Origin: Amphiura filiformis
Lineage: Eukaryota > Echinodermata > Ophiuroidea > Amphilepidida > Amphiuridae
DNA length: 64,000 nucleotides
Direction of reading: 5' to 3'
NCBI RefSeq assembly: GCF_039555335.1
Contig: NC_092628.1
Coordinates: forward strand, 77,316,713-77,380,712
The notes under the pieces are model-generated. The model was given only the letters and a program-made list of their open reading frames with translations, did not search any database and was not told the DNA's origin. Positions 10,044 through 25,000 of the stretch are shown in pieces. Both the position numbers and the translations under genes were made by a program. Position 1 is the stretch's first letter, and each line of letters begins with the position of its first letter.

Positions 10044-13000
10044 GTATCCTTTATGTAGATGTATGATCGATGATCAATGATTGCTGCTGTTGTTGAGGAT
10101 GGTGGCGATGACGACAGCAGCGATAGCAACAATGATTTTGATCATGCATCATCACATCAGCAGATTTCATATTTGGGACAATGATAGCTCATGACCTCTA
10201 GGGACGCAACATTAGATATTGTCGAGGGGGGGGGGGGCAGGGAGTTTGGGTCAGGCAGATTTTTTTCGCTTCCTTTGGAGGCAAATTATTTTTTTTGCCG
10301 CCTTCGGCAGCGAAGTTGTCTTTTTTAATTTTAATGTATACCTTTATACAGAACTGGGTAGGGGAAAATTAGTTTTTTGTTATTTTGCTCATCAGTGAGG
10401 CAAATTATTTTTTTTACTCATTAGCCCCCGATAATATCTAATGGTGCGTCCCTAAATATTATATACTATGGTAGCCGCGACCCGAGGTCCAAGTTCGTAC
10501 GCTATAAAAAGCGAAACACGTACGACATATTAACGCAGCAGTGTGGACCACTTAAAAGGGCATTTCGTGATCCACAGCATCATCCCCCCCACTTTTCTCA
10601 AAAAAAGTTTAGATTTTTATATCACTGGAAACCTCTGGCTACATAATGTTTATGTACAAAACATTTCTTGCAGATTAATTCGTTTAGCAAAGTTTTGTGG
10701 TGAGTGACAAATTGTCACAGGAGTATAGTGATGCGTCTAGTGCATAATAGTTGTAGTTGTAGAAGTAGTTGTAGTTGCTGTTTCCCTATCCTTCATTCAT
10801 TCCTTCCCTTCCTTCATTCCTTCCCTTCCTATCCTTCTCCTTGCTACGCTTTGTTTGCTTCACTTCTTTGCTTGCTTGAAACACTCCTATACTTCGGATG
10901 AACCCAACTTGCCGCTGGCTAGCCGAAAGGTGAAAAGAGAAGCAGATTGAGTAAGTCTTCTCCTGCCAGTACATAGCCTCTCCTATCTCAAGACTTCTAC
11001 ATAACCTCCACGTTGGTCACTACTGGTAACTGGGATCTTGCGACCCCAGGCTGATATGTAGGGGATCTCGGAGCAACAAGCGGCCCTAGAGGTGCAGTAT
11101 GCATGACCCACCGGCGTGTGGATACGCTCTGGTGCTCACCAACGCTTGTACCAGCTATGGGTTAAATAGCTAAGGTAGTCCACTACCTTAGGCGGATTTG
11201 GGATCTAATCTCAACAACGGCAAGAGGGTGCTTTGAAGGTAATTCATCGTACAGCCAGTGAACAAAATCAGGGAGTCCTGAGACCTGAGCAACAACTTGG
11301 CGCTTTTGGTTGGAGACAAAAGTAACAAGTGCAGAGGGCGGATGAAGAAAGAAACACAACTTTCATTCTCAACGGCCACAGGACACCTGTTGATAGGAGT
11401 TGCGACCATCAACAGTACCTACAGCAACAGAAAGACTAACAATAATGGCTACAACCAAAAGCACTAGGGTTAAAGCCCCTACCAAAGCATCACCTAGCTC
11501 CGAATCTGTATCACCTGCTGATATACATGAAGTGGTCACCTTAAAGCCGAAAGGAGGGGTGAACACGGATAGAGGAGGAGTAAGTGAGTTAAGTAAAGTA
11601 AGTAAGTCAAAACTCCTTAAATGTAAGAAGTCGTTGTACATTTCTATTCTCAACACAAGAACAATGAGTAGTATGCATCTTCAAGAGGAAATATGTGGTC
11701 TAGCCAAGTTATACAACCAAGACATTGTTGGAATACAGGAACATCGAATTGTGCACCAAGACGAGGAAATCAGGCATCAGGATCTTTATGATGGATATCA
11801 ACTCGTCTCATCCTCTGCTTGGAGAAATACTGGCGGAGTATCCATTGGAGGAGTCGGACTACTGTTAAGCCTAAAAGCTAAGAGAGCATTTCTATTTTGT
11901 AACTCTGTGTCACCTAGAATATTGTGCATGACCTTTGCTGGCAATCCAAGGACTACAGTTATTGTCACCTACTGTCCTACAAACGTGTCTGAGGAAAGAG
12001 ATGCAGAACAACACTTCCAACTACTAGACAGAACGATACGACAAGTTCCAGCCCATAACTTTCTGATCGTTATGGGCGACTTCAATGGTCGTGTTGGCAA
12101 GGAATACTACAACTTTCCATATCATGAAACCACCAACAGAAATGGTGAAATGCTTCACAACCTAGCCCTGGAAAATGATCTTGTTATCACAAATGTTTGT
12201 TTTAGGAAGAAGGAACCACGACTCTGGACGTGTAGCTTACCATCTGGATTTAAGGTACAGATAGATTACATCCTGGTACGCAGAAAGTGGAGAAATAGTG
12301 TTACCAACTCCTGTGCCTTCAACTCCTTTGCTAGCATAGGTTCAGACCACCGCATAGTGACATCCAAGATACGCCTTAGTCTAAGAGCTAGTGGTAAAAC
12401 TCCACCAAGGAAAGTTAAGTATGACTGGAGACAAGTAGTACATGATGATGAGCTTCAGGAGCGCTACACTATTAAGGTGCAGAACCAATTCAGTGCACTA
12501 AGGAATAACTGTGATGATAATGTTACAGCAGTGTAATGAATGCTTTATCCAGGCCAACAAAGATATTGCGGAGGAGCTAATTCCAAAAGCTAGGAAGCGC
12601 CCTAAGGAAGCAATATGGCATGATCCCAGGATTGAAGAAGCGAGGAGAGAGCTACAGCAAGCGCAACTGGTGGACAGCCAAGAAGTTTCAAGCATGTCAA
12701 GATCAGAACTGCAGTCTAAGAAGAATCATCTGAGAAAAGTTTATGAAGAGGCAAATGAACAAATCCTTAAAAGAAAGATCAAGGAGGTGGAGAATTGTAA
12801 CATCAACTGCCAGCATAAGGCAGCCTGGGACCTCATCAATGAAGTTAGTGGGCGTAAATCTGCTAAAAAGGTCAAATAAAAGGGATACGCAAGGTGAAAG
12901 ACTGAATGCTTGGTTCCAACACTTCCAGCAACTACTTGGAGACCCACCAGATGTAACCGATGAGTATGAAGCCATAGATCAAGTACACGAAGAGTTCTGC

Positions 13001-16000
13001 ATGCGAACTGATGCTTTTGATCAGGTTGAATATGACACTGCCAAAAAAGACATTTCAGAAGGGAAAAGCACCGGTGAGGATGGGATTCCACCTGAAGTCC
13101 TAAAACGCTGCAACCTTGATGACATAGTCCTCAACTTCTGCAATGAGGCATTGATGAATGGAACGAAACCTGACCAGTGGTCAATTCTCAACCTCATACC
13201 AATCCCCAAAAGTGGAGATTTAAGAGAAGGGAAGAACTACAGGGGAATATGTTTGTCATCCATCGTAGCAAAAACATTCAACAGGCTGCTACTCAATAGG
13301 ATTCGCCCTTACCTTGACCCGGTCCTCAGATTCAACCAAAATGGTTTTCGACCTGGGAGATCTACGGTGTCACAAATACTTGCTCTAAGGACAACAAGAA
13401 CAACAATCTCAATGCAGCAGTAATATTCATCGATTTCAAGAAGGCATTTGATACCATCCACCGTGGGAAAATGCTTGACATAATGAGAGCATATGTCCCA
13501 GAGAGGCTAGTGGCTGCCATATGATGCATGTACCATCATACTATAGCTCATGTCACATCACCTGATGGTGTCACTAAGGATTTGAGATCCAAGCAGGAGT
13601 TCTGCAGGGAGACACTCTGGCACCATTCCTCTTTATTGTAGTCCTTGATTATGTTTTAAGGAAGGCTATGGAAGGCAATGAAGAGCGACTTGGCTTTACT
13701 CTGGAGCCCAGGAAAAGTAGGCGAATAGGCCCACGCACAATCACAGACCTGGATTTTGCAGACGATATTGCTCTTCTAGCTGACAGCCTCAAAGACGCGC
13801 AAGAACTGTTACATCTTGTTGAAGCTGCTGCACAGAAAGTGGGACTAGGAATGAATGCCAAGAAGACCAAGGCAATGTTGTACAAGGAAACTCCGTCTTC
13901 AATAAAAACACTGGACGGAAGCGAATTGGAGATAGTACAAGACTTCAAGTATCTAGGTGCATGGACTGCCAATAGTGAGAAGGACTTCAACATCAGAAAG
14001 GCACTTGCTTGGAAAGCATGCAGCAGCATGGACAAGATCTGGAAAAGTAATCTACCAAGAGATCTAAAGATCAAGTTGTTTACCACCACTGTAGAATCGG
14101 TACTAACATATGGCGCTGAAACATGGACAATAACAACCAAAATGAGAAAAGCTATGGATGGCTGCTATACCCGTCTCTTGCGGAAGGTACTAGATATCTC
14201 ATGGCAAACTCACACCACCAACAAAGAACTATATGGGAATCTGTCACCAATCTCTGAGAGGCTCAGGATTAGAAGGTTAAAGTTTGCAGGGCACTGTGCA
14301 AGAAGCGAAGAGGAAGCAGCTTCAAGTGTTCTTATGTGGCAGCCCAAACATGGAAAGCGAACAAGAGGTGCACCCAAGAAGGATTATATCAAGATGTTGG
14401 CAGATGATACAGGTTTAACAGGCCCAGACATCAAGAATTGTATGCTTGACAGAGCAGTTTGGAGAGCCATTATGGGAGTCCGACTACAAGAGTCGACATA
14501 AGCAAGTAAGCAAGCAAAGTTATCGTGAAATTTTAATTTCGTTCTGGTATACCAGAACGAAATTACAACACATTGTCTATGGAGCAGTGTAATTCGCAAA
14601 CGCAAAATCGGAATCAATTGAAATTTTGGGAATAAGCTTTTTTCATGGATATCTACTGAAAAATGTCATAAAAAGAGGATGCTAGGATCGCAACATATTC
14701 CTTTAACTTATCACTATTTTGGAGCTACAACCTCCAATGGCGGAATAACAAACGTATAAACGTATAAAGTTAACAACTCTTTTATCTTTGTTTATACGTT
14801 TTGTGTTATTCCCCCATTGGAAATCGATGTTGTGTCATATTTTCCCTGTTTTTAATTGTGAACTTGACTTACTCATTCTTTCATTTCTCTTGACAATTTT
14901 TCATTTGCCCGCCCTAATCCTTTTAAAGGAATTTTATTTTGTAATAATATAGGCTTCCAATGTACAATCAGTTATTGATAAAATCTCCTTAAAAGGCAAG
15001 GGAACAATCTGGCAAAATCATGCCACGCCATTCACCTTCAATACACTACACTGAAAATGGGATAAAGGTTGTTATCATGGTTATGGGCTGTCAGGGTGGA
15101 TTACAGTGTGTCGGATTGAGTAATGGGTGCTGGGTTGAAGGGGTGTGGTATCGGGTTTAAGGGGTGTTATGGTGTGTCAAGGATATTGGGGTGGGTTGGG
15201 GTGTGTTACGGTGTGTTAAGAAGTGTCAAGTTAGTTTAAGGGTTGTCAGGGTGGGATTAGGATGTCAGATTGGTTTAAGGGGTGTCACAGTGGATTAAGA
15301 GGGTGTCATGGTTGGTTACAGAAGTGTTAGGGTTGTGAGTGGGCAAGTGGTGGAGTAAGGGTGTGATTCGGGTAGTCACATACATAAGTTCGTGTTGCTC
15401 AAACACAGTTATGCCAAATTTTTATTAATTCAAATTTTGTGGAAGAATATCGAAATCAAAATTTAACAGTTCAATCGTATATCATTGCATAATGCTGCAC
15501 ACCATATCCAAAATCATGAACAAATTTGTTTTAAATTCTTTAACACGTTTTAATAGTACAACTTACAGGATGTAAGATTGGTTGCGGAGTTGGTGCCTGT
15601 GGTGCCTGTACAATCATGGTATCTTCTGTGGATCATTCTTCCAGGAAAATCAGGTTGGTAATAGTTCAGTGATGTGGCTAGAGGGTGGCTCTTGAAGTCT
15701 TCAGCCCACAGATTTTTATTAATGCAAACACTCAGCCCTCCACCTCTGATTTAGGACATCACGTTTTGATATATAGTGGCAAATTATTGTCAAAGTTGTC
15801 TCAAAGGCCATGCTTACCCACTCAAAAAGACCTTTCCATGACTTCTGTACACGATGTGCCAGTGGCGGCACCAGGATATATCCGGGAGAGGGGTAAAGTG
15901 AAATTGGTAGGTTAGAAATTTTGGCATTGTTTTGCACAAAATACAGTTGGGAAATTCCCCTTGAAACCACTACAATGCACACAAAATCTGCAACTGCCAC

Positions 16001-19000
16001 ACTAATGGTAATTAAGGTGCACGATATTAGAGAACATGACAGTACTTGTTGGTCAATTTCGCAATGTTTTGAATCTGGGGAGCATTGGCGGCACCAGAAA
16101 ATGGTTCGCATCTAATCTGTTTTTTATTTTATCCACCAGTCACATTGCTGTGAATGCTTGTTTATATCCACTGTGTGCCATCCATGGCAAGGCTGTTACA
16201 ACGATAGAAGGGATCGGTAGTACTAAGACCAAACTGCATGCAGTTCAGGTATAGGGGATGAATTTTTTACGACCCCCTATCTTGGGTCGAATTTTTTTAA
16301 GATCCCTCTCCCCTTCCGCATACACAGACTCGAGAGAAATTATTCATTGCCGGAACAAAGGCGAGGAGCACACCAAAACTTAGAGCAAAGAGCGAGGTAA
16401 AATTTCGATCGTAAGTGTAAAGAAGGCGCGCGGAGCCCGCAAAAATTTGCGTTATATGACGAAAGATTGTTCGCATATTTTGATTGTTAAGTTAAAGAAT
16501 GCAATTTTGAGTTACCAACTCTTAATAATTCTGTAAATTATGACCCCCTATTTTGTGTCTAAAAATTCTATGATACCCCCAGTATTCATGACCCCCTCTA
16601 CTATTCTAAAGAAAATGACAGCCCTCATGGGCTTATTAATTTTGGCTAGATATTTCTATTTAATGTCTAAATAGTGTGTCGCATGTACTTGATGAAACGA
16701 GGTCCTTGGGTGACATGGTGAGAGTGGCACGGTAGACTCAAAATGTGAGTCTTTTTGGTGTGCATCATACATTTTATAGTTTCCATTATGATCGCGGCAT
16801 TGCACCCATGATCAAATGAAACTTAGTTATAAGATAGAAAATAATGTCTGTTCGTCCATCATCTTGCTCAACCACTACCTGTATTCTATTCTGTTATAGG
16901 AACGGTTAGCAAAAACGCATGGTACCCAGTGTGGTTTCTGTAGCCCAGGTATGGTGATGTCCATGTACACATTACTAAGAAACAACCCGAAACCATCCAG
17001 TGTTGAGGTGCTGCATGCTATGGAGGGAAACCTGTGCAGATGTACTGGTTATAGACCTATCCTAGATGCATTCAAGACTTTCACTGAGGTAACCATGGTA
17101 ACATAGGGGTAAATGTGATCACATCAAAAGATAATGTACTTGCAAAGTCCATACAGCCTTTTTCCTAATTTTCTTATCAGTTGAGGGTAACAAAACCTTT
17201 TTTTTAACTACATTTCAACAAAAACTAATTTTAAAAGTCATCTAAATCCTAACAATTCGACCCCATCAGACTTGAACGACGTGCTGCCCCTAAATAATTT
17301 TTGAATTTTTTTGCACAGGACCATATCGGCAAGATGTGTATTGAAACACACAACCAAAAATGTCCAAATCATGACCAAATTTCGCTTTAAAATTGTCAAT
17401 GCCACTCATTTGTTTACGTATTCCAGGGAGGTTGTTGCAATGGGGGCAATGGAGAGAAATGCTGCCAAAATGATGACGCTGAAATGGTAAACCATATAGA
17501 CAAACATTAACAAAGAAGCAAACAAACAAGCAAACAAACAATATGCGAAAGCTAACAGTTAGGATAGTGTGCAACATCAGTTAAATATATTGAGTGAATG
17601 AATCACGAGAGTGCTCCATCCTTCGGAGAGAAAGCCGATTTTTCTGGCCAAATTGTTTTTATGAACATGCATTTTGTATCTACTAGAGTAAGGGAGCAAA
17701 ACGACTACAATAATGAAAATGAGGTAAAACAATATGTTATGGGAGGAAAATATTGTGCTTCACGAACTCCGTAATTCAAGTTTTTCATTGGAACATTGTT
17801 ATTCTTTCTTTTCAGAGTGATGAGCTCTATGATATTACTAAATTCACAGAATATAACCCCACACAAGATGTAATATTTCCTCCTGAATTATTGGTAAGTT
17901 GTTAAAATGTGAGTTATAGAGATCTGTAGAATTATATTTATGTTGAAGTATAAAGGTGGTTTCACTTAATGAACATTGAAAAATTGAAATAGCTTGTAAA
18001 TATATCTTGCTTTGTTTCAAAAGAATATGAGTTAAAAGTGAAACTTTTCATGTATAATTTAACATACAAGACTATTGTTAGAATGACTCAAGGCCAGATA
18101 CATTTCCCAATTCTTACACAAATGCACAACAACAACACACTGTTTGATTAAGTTAACAAAATCTGAATCTTGAATGAAAAATATGATATGGTTGACAATG
18201 ATTCTGCTTATAAACACAAATGTATAAACTTTGTAAATCACACTATATCCGGTAGTCTTCTTCTTGCTGATTACTCAAACTCAAAGTTCTGTTACACTCA
18301 ATATTCCGGACCACTGATGCATATCCTGATCCAAACTTGTCCTGTTCAGCAAAGTCCACTGTACACTTGAATTTATATAATCCTCGCAGATATGAAAATT
18401 TTTCTGCACTGATCCACTTTGTTGACAGATGTGTTGTTTCATAAACCTTCGTTATTGCTGCATTAATAACCCAATATTGGCTATGCAAAATGGCGCTTCA
18501 CGTAAACCTCTCTTTGAAGGCACGTAGACTAACCAACAAATTAGAGAGTCCACCACTCTCTTTATACAATCTGCTACGAAAACATTTTGTTCTTAGCTTT
18601 TATACCAAAGCAGTAACACTGGAAATTCCCCAGCGATAACTAATTGTCACTTTTATCTTACAGTTACAGGGAATTTCCCACATCGTGCAAGACAGTGTTC
18701 AATTTCTAAGATATTACTTAATGATAACCAAGGGGCTTCCCCAAATTGTCCTTACGCTCAAACTCTTGGTTTGATCGCTCATATCTCATGAAATAGCGGT
18801 ATATATAATAAAAAACAAAAGTCAAATGATCAAATATTATTATTATTAAGCCGAAATACTGATAATGTTTATCATTCAGACAAATGCTGCCAGTTTCAAT
18901 CAATCCTCTACCCGATTTACTGGAGACAAACTTACATGGATTAATGCTGCTAATCTTGAAGATGTCCTAAGTGTGAAAGCCAACATCCCAAAAGCAGTAA

Positions 19001-22000
19001 TCATTGCAGGAAACACAGCTTCAGGTATACACTCTTATATAATATTTTGACATCTATGTTTTGTCACAATTAGAAATGTAATAATTTCATCTATCCATGT
19101 ATTACTATCTTACTTTCTGGCTTACGCCTAATGGTAGACATTTGGGTGGGTTTCTTGACAGACAGAATTAGAGCCTTCGGTTTTCCTGCGGCGACCAAGG
19201 TAATATTTGATTTACATGGTGTAAGAAATGAATGGAAACCTCTACCCAGAATGCATAGAATAATGTTTCATTTGGCTGTCCCTTTCAACACAAAATTCCT
19301 TGGCGCAGCCGGAAAAATTAATTATGAGCTTATTTTGGTACCCATACTAGTGTGCCTCAAAACTCCTCAAGGTCGCCGAAAGCCCGGCTTACTAAGCTCC
19401 CTGTCGAGAAACTCGCCTTTAAAGACTCCCGAATGGATTCAAGATTTCGGGGCTCGCGTAACCACGAATAAGCGTGCATGAATTTTTTGTCCGATTGCTC
19501 TCATCAAGTCATATTATTTGTTTAACTCTCTACCTCAGGTACCGTACAGAATCATGAAGGAGTAGTCATATACACAGGTCAAGTCTCACAACTCAACAAC
19601 ATTGAGCTCACAGAGACGGGTTTGAAGGTTGGAGCCACTGCCACAATGTCAATGTTACAAAATGCAGTTAAACTGCATTGCAATACTTTATCAAGTAAGT
19701 TGATTATTAGTATAAAGTTTTGTTTTTTAATTTTATTTTTCATATTACCTCATTGTAGCCTGAGAATCCCCTCTTGAAATCAAAGAGAATCATGAAATCA
19801 ATAAGATTGCCTGGGCATACATGTATTTACCGCAAGCTTGCCTAGGCATACACGTACTTACAGCAAGCTTGCCTAGGAGGCATATATACAGTTGCATCAA
19901 GCTTGCCAAACAGACAGTAGCAAGCATGTAGAATCATTACAAGTACCAAATGATTGCAATTGGTATGAATGATTGCAGAAGACTTGATGTGAACATAATG
20001 TGTGCCAGCAAGCGTATAACAATTACATGTAATCACTAAAGGAAACTGGCAAACAATGCTTATATATCAAGTGCAGTTTCAATTTCCCGTAGGTGGTATT
20101 TAAAAAAAACATGAAATGCGTTACTTAAATATCTTTTGACAAATCTTGTCATTTTTGTTTGCTTATTTTTTTTTTTTAAATTTCTAAAATAAAAAATGTA
20201 CTAATTTGCTCAAAAAACGAAATGTGCGCGGGCTACGGGAAACAAATTTTACTTTGTTTTCAACCGTATTTGCTTAGAGCAAATCTGCATAAAGCTAATA
20301 TAATGATTTTGTCTGACAGGTGATCAAGCAGTATCTCTTCACATCATTCAGCAGGCTTTGAAGCAGTATGGTTCATGCCAAATACGAAATGTTGCTGTAA
20401 GTAGGAATATGCAAATAGATTATTATACAGTAAAACATATACAAAAATAAATATTTCTACATTAGCTTTTACAAATTTGTTGTTGGGATGCCTATGCCTA
20501 TGGTCTATTCTCTACACGCTCACAGTAAGACCTGGCCAGCGAATTGCACCTAGCGCCCATTTTGTGTCTCTTGGAAGTCTCTTCAACAGATCACTAAATA
20601 GGGCTGTATGGTCGCTTCTCATTGCACGGCACGTAGTAAGACCTGGTCAGCGACGTTTGCCGAGCGGCCATTTTGTGACTCTTGCAAATCAATGTCACTC
20701 CAAATCGGCATATGCAGTTTGTACAGAGAATGCCGTGGGCCTGGTTCTGCTCATCAAACACAAAACCTTTTCCAAAACGTTCACTAAAGGCTACAAAAGG
20801 TTGACAGGAAACATTGAAATGCTGGTTTATATAATTAGACCATTGTCTGAAGCTGATCCCGTGTGCACCAAAAGGTCCTTTTAAGGACTTAACTTAAAAG
20901 TCCTAGACCATGAGATATGACAAAAAGTGAGGGTACCTCGGCAATGACTCCTCTACAGGTTATCAAACTTTGTACAGGAGTCAAGCTGCAAACTTGCTCA
21001 AAATGTGTTTTAAATGATCCAATGTATTCCACAAAAGGATTCAGAAAATATATAGTTTGACCAATCTGGGATGCTGCGTTCTTGAATTATTACCAAATAG
21101 GTTAAACAAATAGGTTAAAGGTCATATTTTTGGTTTAACATGGATCAAAAGCGTAAAAATGCTACGATTTCTTAGAGTCAAAATGTTCGTTTTGATAGTA
21201 CAATTAAAATAAAGAATAACTTGCATTATATCGGATGTTTTCAGACCTATGAAACAGTGCAATAGATCAAGGTCAATGAAATTTGACATTTTACTGCGTA
21301 ACCTAGGTAACAAGCCATCCTAGATTGTGTAAACTATTCTTTATTTGAATTCTGCTGAAGTGCATGTTTGAGTCACAGTACATGATTACATACTGCTTAC
21401 TCGTGTTATCTTTGTTTGTGCCAGGGCTTTTATTAAAAGTGATGGAAGCCTAATGTTTACTGGGGTCTTCTTTTGTTATGATTTGATTCTCGATCATGTT
21501 GATAGCGTAAACGAGCGAAAAATAATGCATGGGTCAAGTGCTTTAGTAGGAGCTGGAAATTGTAGTTTTCGTGGAAGCAGAAGTAGGATAATACATCACT
21601 TTTCATTTATTACAGACTATAGGGGGACACTTAGTGACACCTATGTCACACTATGATCTCGTTCCTTTACTTATGGCTGTTGGCGCTAAAGTGTCCATAG
21701 TTGACACCGATGGTATGTTATGTGGATGGTTGGTATACACAAAGATATTATACCAGTGGCAGTGACGTCAACGCGTTGTAGCAGCTGTATCGCTCGCGCA
21801 TCTACCATTGTCTATACGCGGCATGATGCAGTCATGTCTACAGTAGAATTCATCTCGACCTTTGCAGGACTTAACCCCATTAAAAGCTATTAAACCAAGA
21901 TAACACTCATTGAAACAGCTCAACTGATTAAATCGGATCTTCTCTGGTTGTGCACAAGTGACTGTTTTCATGTGCGATATCGCAATAAAACTGGTATTCA

Positions 22001-25000
22001 TAGCTTCAGTTGGGTAACCGATTATAAAGGAAACGAAAGGAAACAATGTTATGTGTGGCTTTGTTCACGAAATCAGACAATGTCGTGCTTTTTGTAAACC
22101 AGCATTCTTGAAAATGAGCAACATAATGATTTTTGACTTAACACGGTTTAGAAATAATTTCTTCATATTTTTGGTGTTATCTGTCGTTTACATATCCTTC
22201 CTAAAACACCAAAGTACGAGTATTTCCAAACATCTAAATTTGCTAAAATTTAGGACATGTTACAAAACTATATTGTCTAGAATTTTAGAAGAGTACTTTT
22301 AATATTGGCCGGTTATTTTTCACACAGCGACGTTAACTAGGCAATGTACTATTACCTATAACATTAACTAAAACACCAAAGTACGAATATTTCCAAACAT
22401 CTAAATTAGCTAAAAATTTAGGACATGTTAAAAACTATATTTTCTAGAACTTTAGAAGAGTACTTTTAATATTGGCCGGTTATTTTTCACACAGCGACGT
22501 TAACTAGTCATATCCCCATACTGTTAACGTAGGGCTATTTGTAAAGGTCACGCGTCAATGGGAAAGAGCACTGTGTATTGTGTATAGGAAAACGGACAGT
22601 AACTGCAGTATGGTGTCTTTAAACGCGTCCATGTGTACACCAGTGCTTTGAGCTAACTTTAGTGATCTGAGGCTACGCCCAATGAAATGCGCACTGACGT
22701 CACTGCTACATCAGGGTGGAAAATGGTATATAGAGATGTCCCATACGCGGTACGCGGTACGTGCGTTCAATACGTGCGTTTATACGTGTGTTCGTGTATT
22801 ACATGAGGCTGTGCATAATCAATCAACGATTTTGCATACGGTGTTCGGCCCTCTTTTGACACCAAATGCTAGTGACAAAAATATATGTAAAAGGTGGGCG
22901 TCTATACTGGTTTCCTTATTCGGCCTGAATTTGGTGTTAAAACAGGACATACATGCCGCTTAAAATTACCCAGCAAACACAAAACGTTTTCGACATCATT
23001 CGCAAAAGGTTATAAAAGGTTGTCAGAAAACGTTTAAATGTCGGGTTATATAAAAGGTATATTAAGGGTATAAAACGTTTTCATAACCTTAAAAAACATT
23101 TTTGATAATCTACTGCTCAGCAAACAAAAATGTTTTACAGAAAACGTTTAAATGTCGGGTTATATAAAGGGTATAAAAACGTTTTAATAACATTCCAAAA
23201 ACATTCTTGAAAACTTGATACAAAACATTCTAAACAGAATGTTATTTTGGGGAGTTGAAAAAATATTTTGCGAAAAATGTTTGCCCAAAATATTTTCAAT
23301 AACGTTTTAAAAACGTTTTCATGACCTTTATATAACCCGACATTTAAATGTTATTAAAAGGTTTTGAAAAAACATTTTAAGAACATTTTGTGTTTGCTGG
23401 GTTCAAATATTTTAACATAATGTTATATAAGTATTGACACAATATTTGGCAAAAATGTTTGCAAAAAAAGTTTACAATAACATTTTTTGAAAATATTTAA
23501 AAATATTGTTGTAGTGTGTTTTCATATAAAACGTTTTAAAACGTTATCATGACCCTTACATAACCCGACATTTTACTGTTATTAAAACGTTTTTACCTAA
23601 ACCAAAAGCCAAAATATAACTCATTTAAAACGTTTTTAAAACGTTTTTGTGTTTGCTGGGTAACTGTTTTTCAGTGTTTCAGTGCAAGAAAAATATTTCG
23701 GTAGATTAAAGACCACTACATGGCTGCATGCATATCTCATGACTTTATTTTCAAAATGACAATTTTTCGTGATGAAAATTAGTCACGTTGCATGAACCTC
23801 GTGACACCGTACGAAACTATCAATTTCAACGCCCACCCTGTGCATTTTGAATAGATAGACCTGCGTACAAAATCTCAACCTCTCTACTGAGTCAAAACTC
23901 TGCCATATTTTTGCATGGAGGGAAAGAGTGTACTCATCGGATTATTTGACCATGCGTCTGAAAAGCCTAAACTTTGATTTGAAGTTAATTAAAGCCATTT
24001 GGTGCACATATTTAGACTGTAATTGTGTGCTTGTTCTAATCAAATAATACATGCTTGTGATTTTATGATTGATTTAAATTACCAAACAGTGGGAGGGGGA
24101 ACATTTGATATTGGGCGCGAGCGATTAAAATTACTACCAAAGCGATGATGGCGTAAGGTTACTCTCAATTGGTGACTCCAAAGAGCTTCTAATAAGAACT
24201 AGAGGCGTCTTCAAGTCATTTACATAATTTTTGGATACCAGCAGAGTATTATGATTCGTTGATCCCCGTTTGAGTGTGAATACATGTCTGGGTGTCTGTG
24301 TTTAATGAGCCTGCAATATATCACATCATTATCATCAATATTTCGATACAGGAAATGTGCGTGAAAGTACTTTGAATGGCAGATCCTACTCCCCCGATGA
24401 CAGATTGGTCAAAAGCAATGAAATACTACAGTACATTGAGATACCCTTTAACAGTATGGTAAGTTGAAGTTTAGTGGGATTAGTAGTTGAGTTAGGACTA
24501 ATTGGCTAGTCGTCTTCACAGTCGATGTCTGTCGGTCCTGAGACTCGTCGTTCCTAGCATACCATAACCACATGCAGTCTGGGCCCGAGACTACAAATTG
24601 GATTACGAGGAAAAGTCCGAACTCCCATTTTCCCAAGGAGTCTTGTGAAGAGGCGATGGATTTTTACACTTTACACAAAAAATACTGATAGTATAACCCA
24701 AAGTTTATTTCAGAAATTAAAAGATTAGATTACCATAAAAAAATGAAACGGTTACCTTTAGTAATCTTTTATATAAATATTTAACAATCTTGTCAGTGCA
24801 CTCTTCATTTTTACGCAATTGGGTACCACGAATCCGTACATGATGTATAGTTAAAATAATATTCCTTTATACCTCGGATGCTACAGTTTTTATTGATTGA
24901 AATCCCTCCTACTCGGCTATTCTCTAAAAGTTAATCAAGCTTCCCCAGACTGTGCACTAAATTAGCATTATTTGATTTCATTCTAACAATTCTAAAAACT

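Noticed and set aside
19131-19481. 116-codon open frame in intron 8 of copy B
   Set aside because: No family recognised, and the flanking exons join in phase without it. It may be an old transposon fragment.
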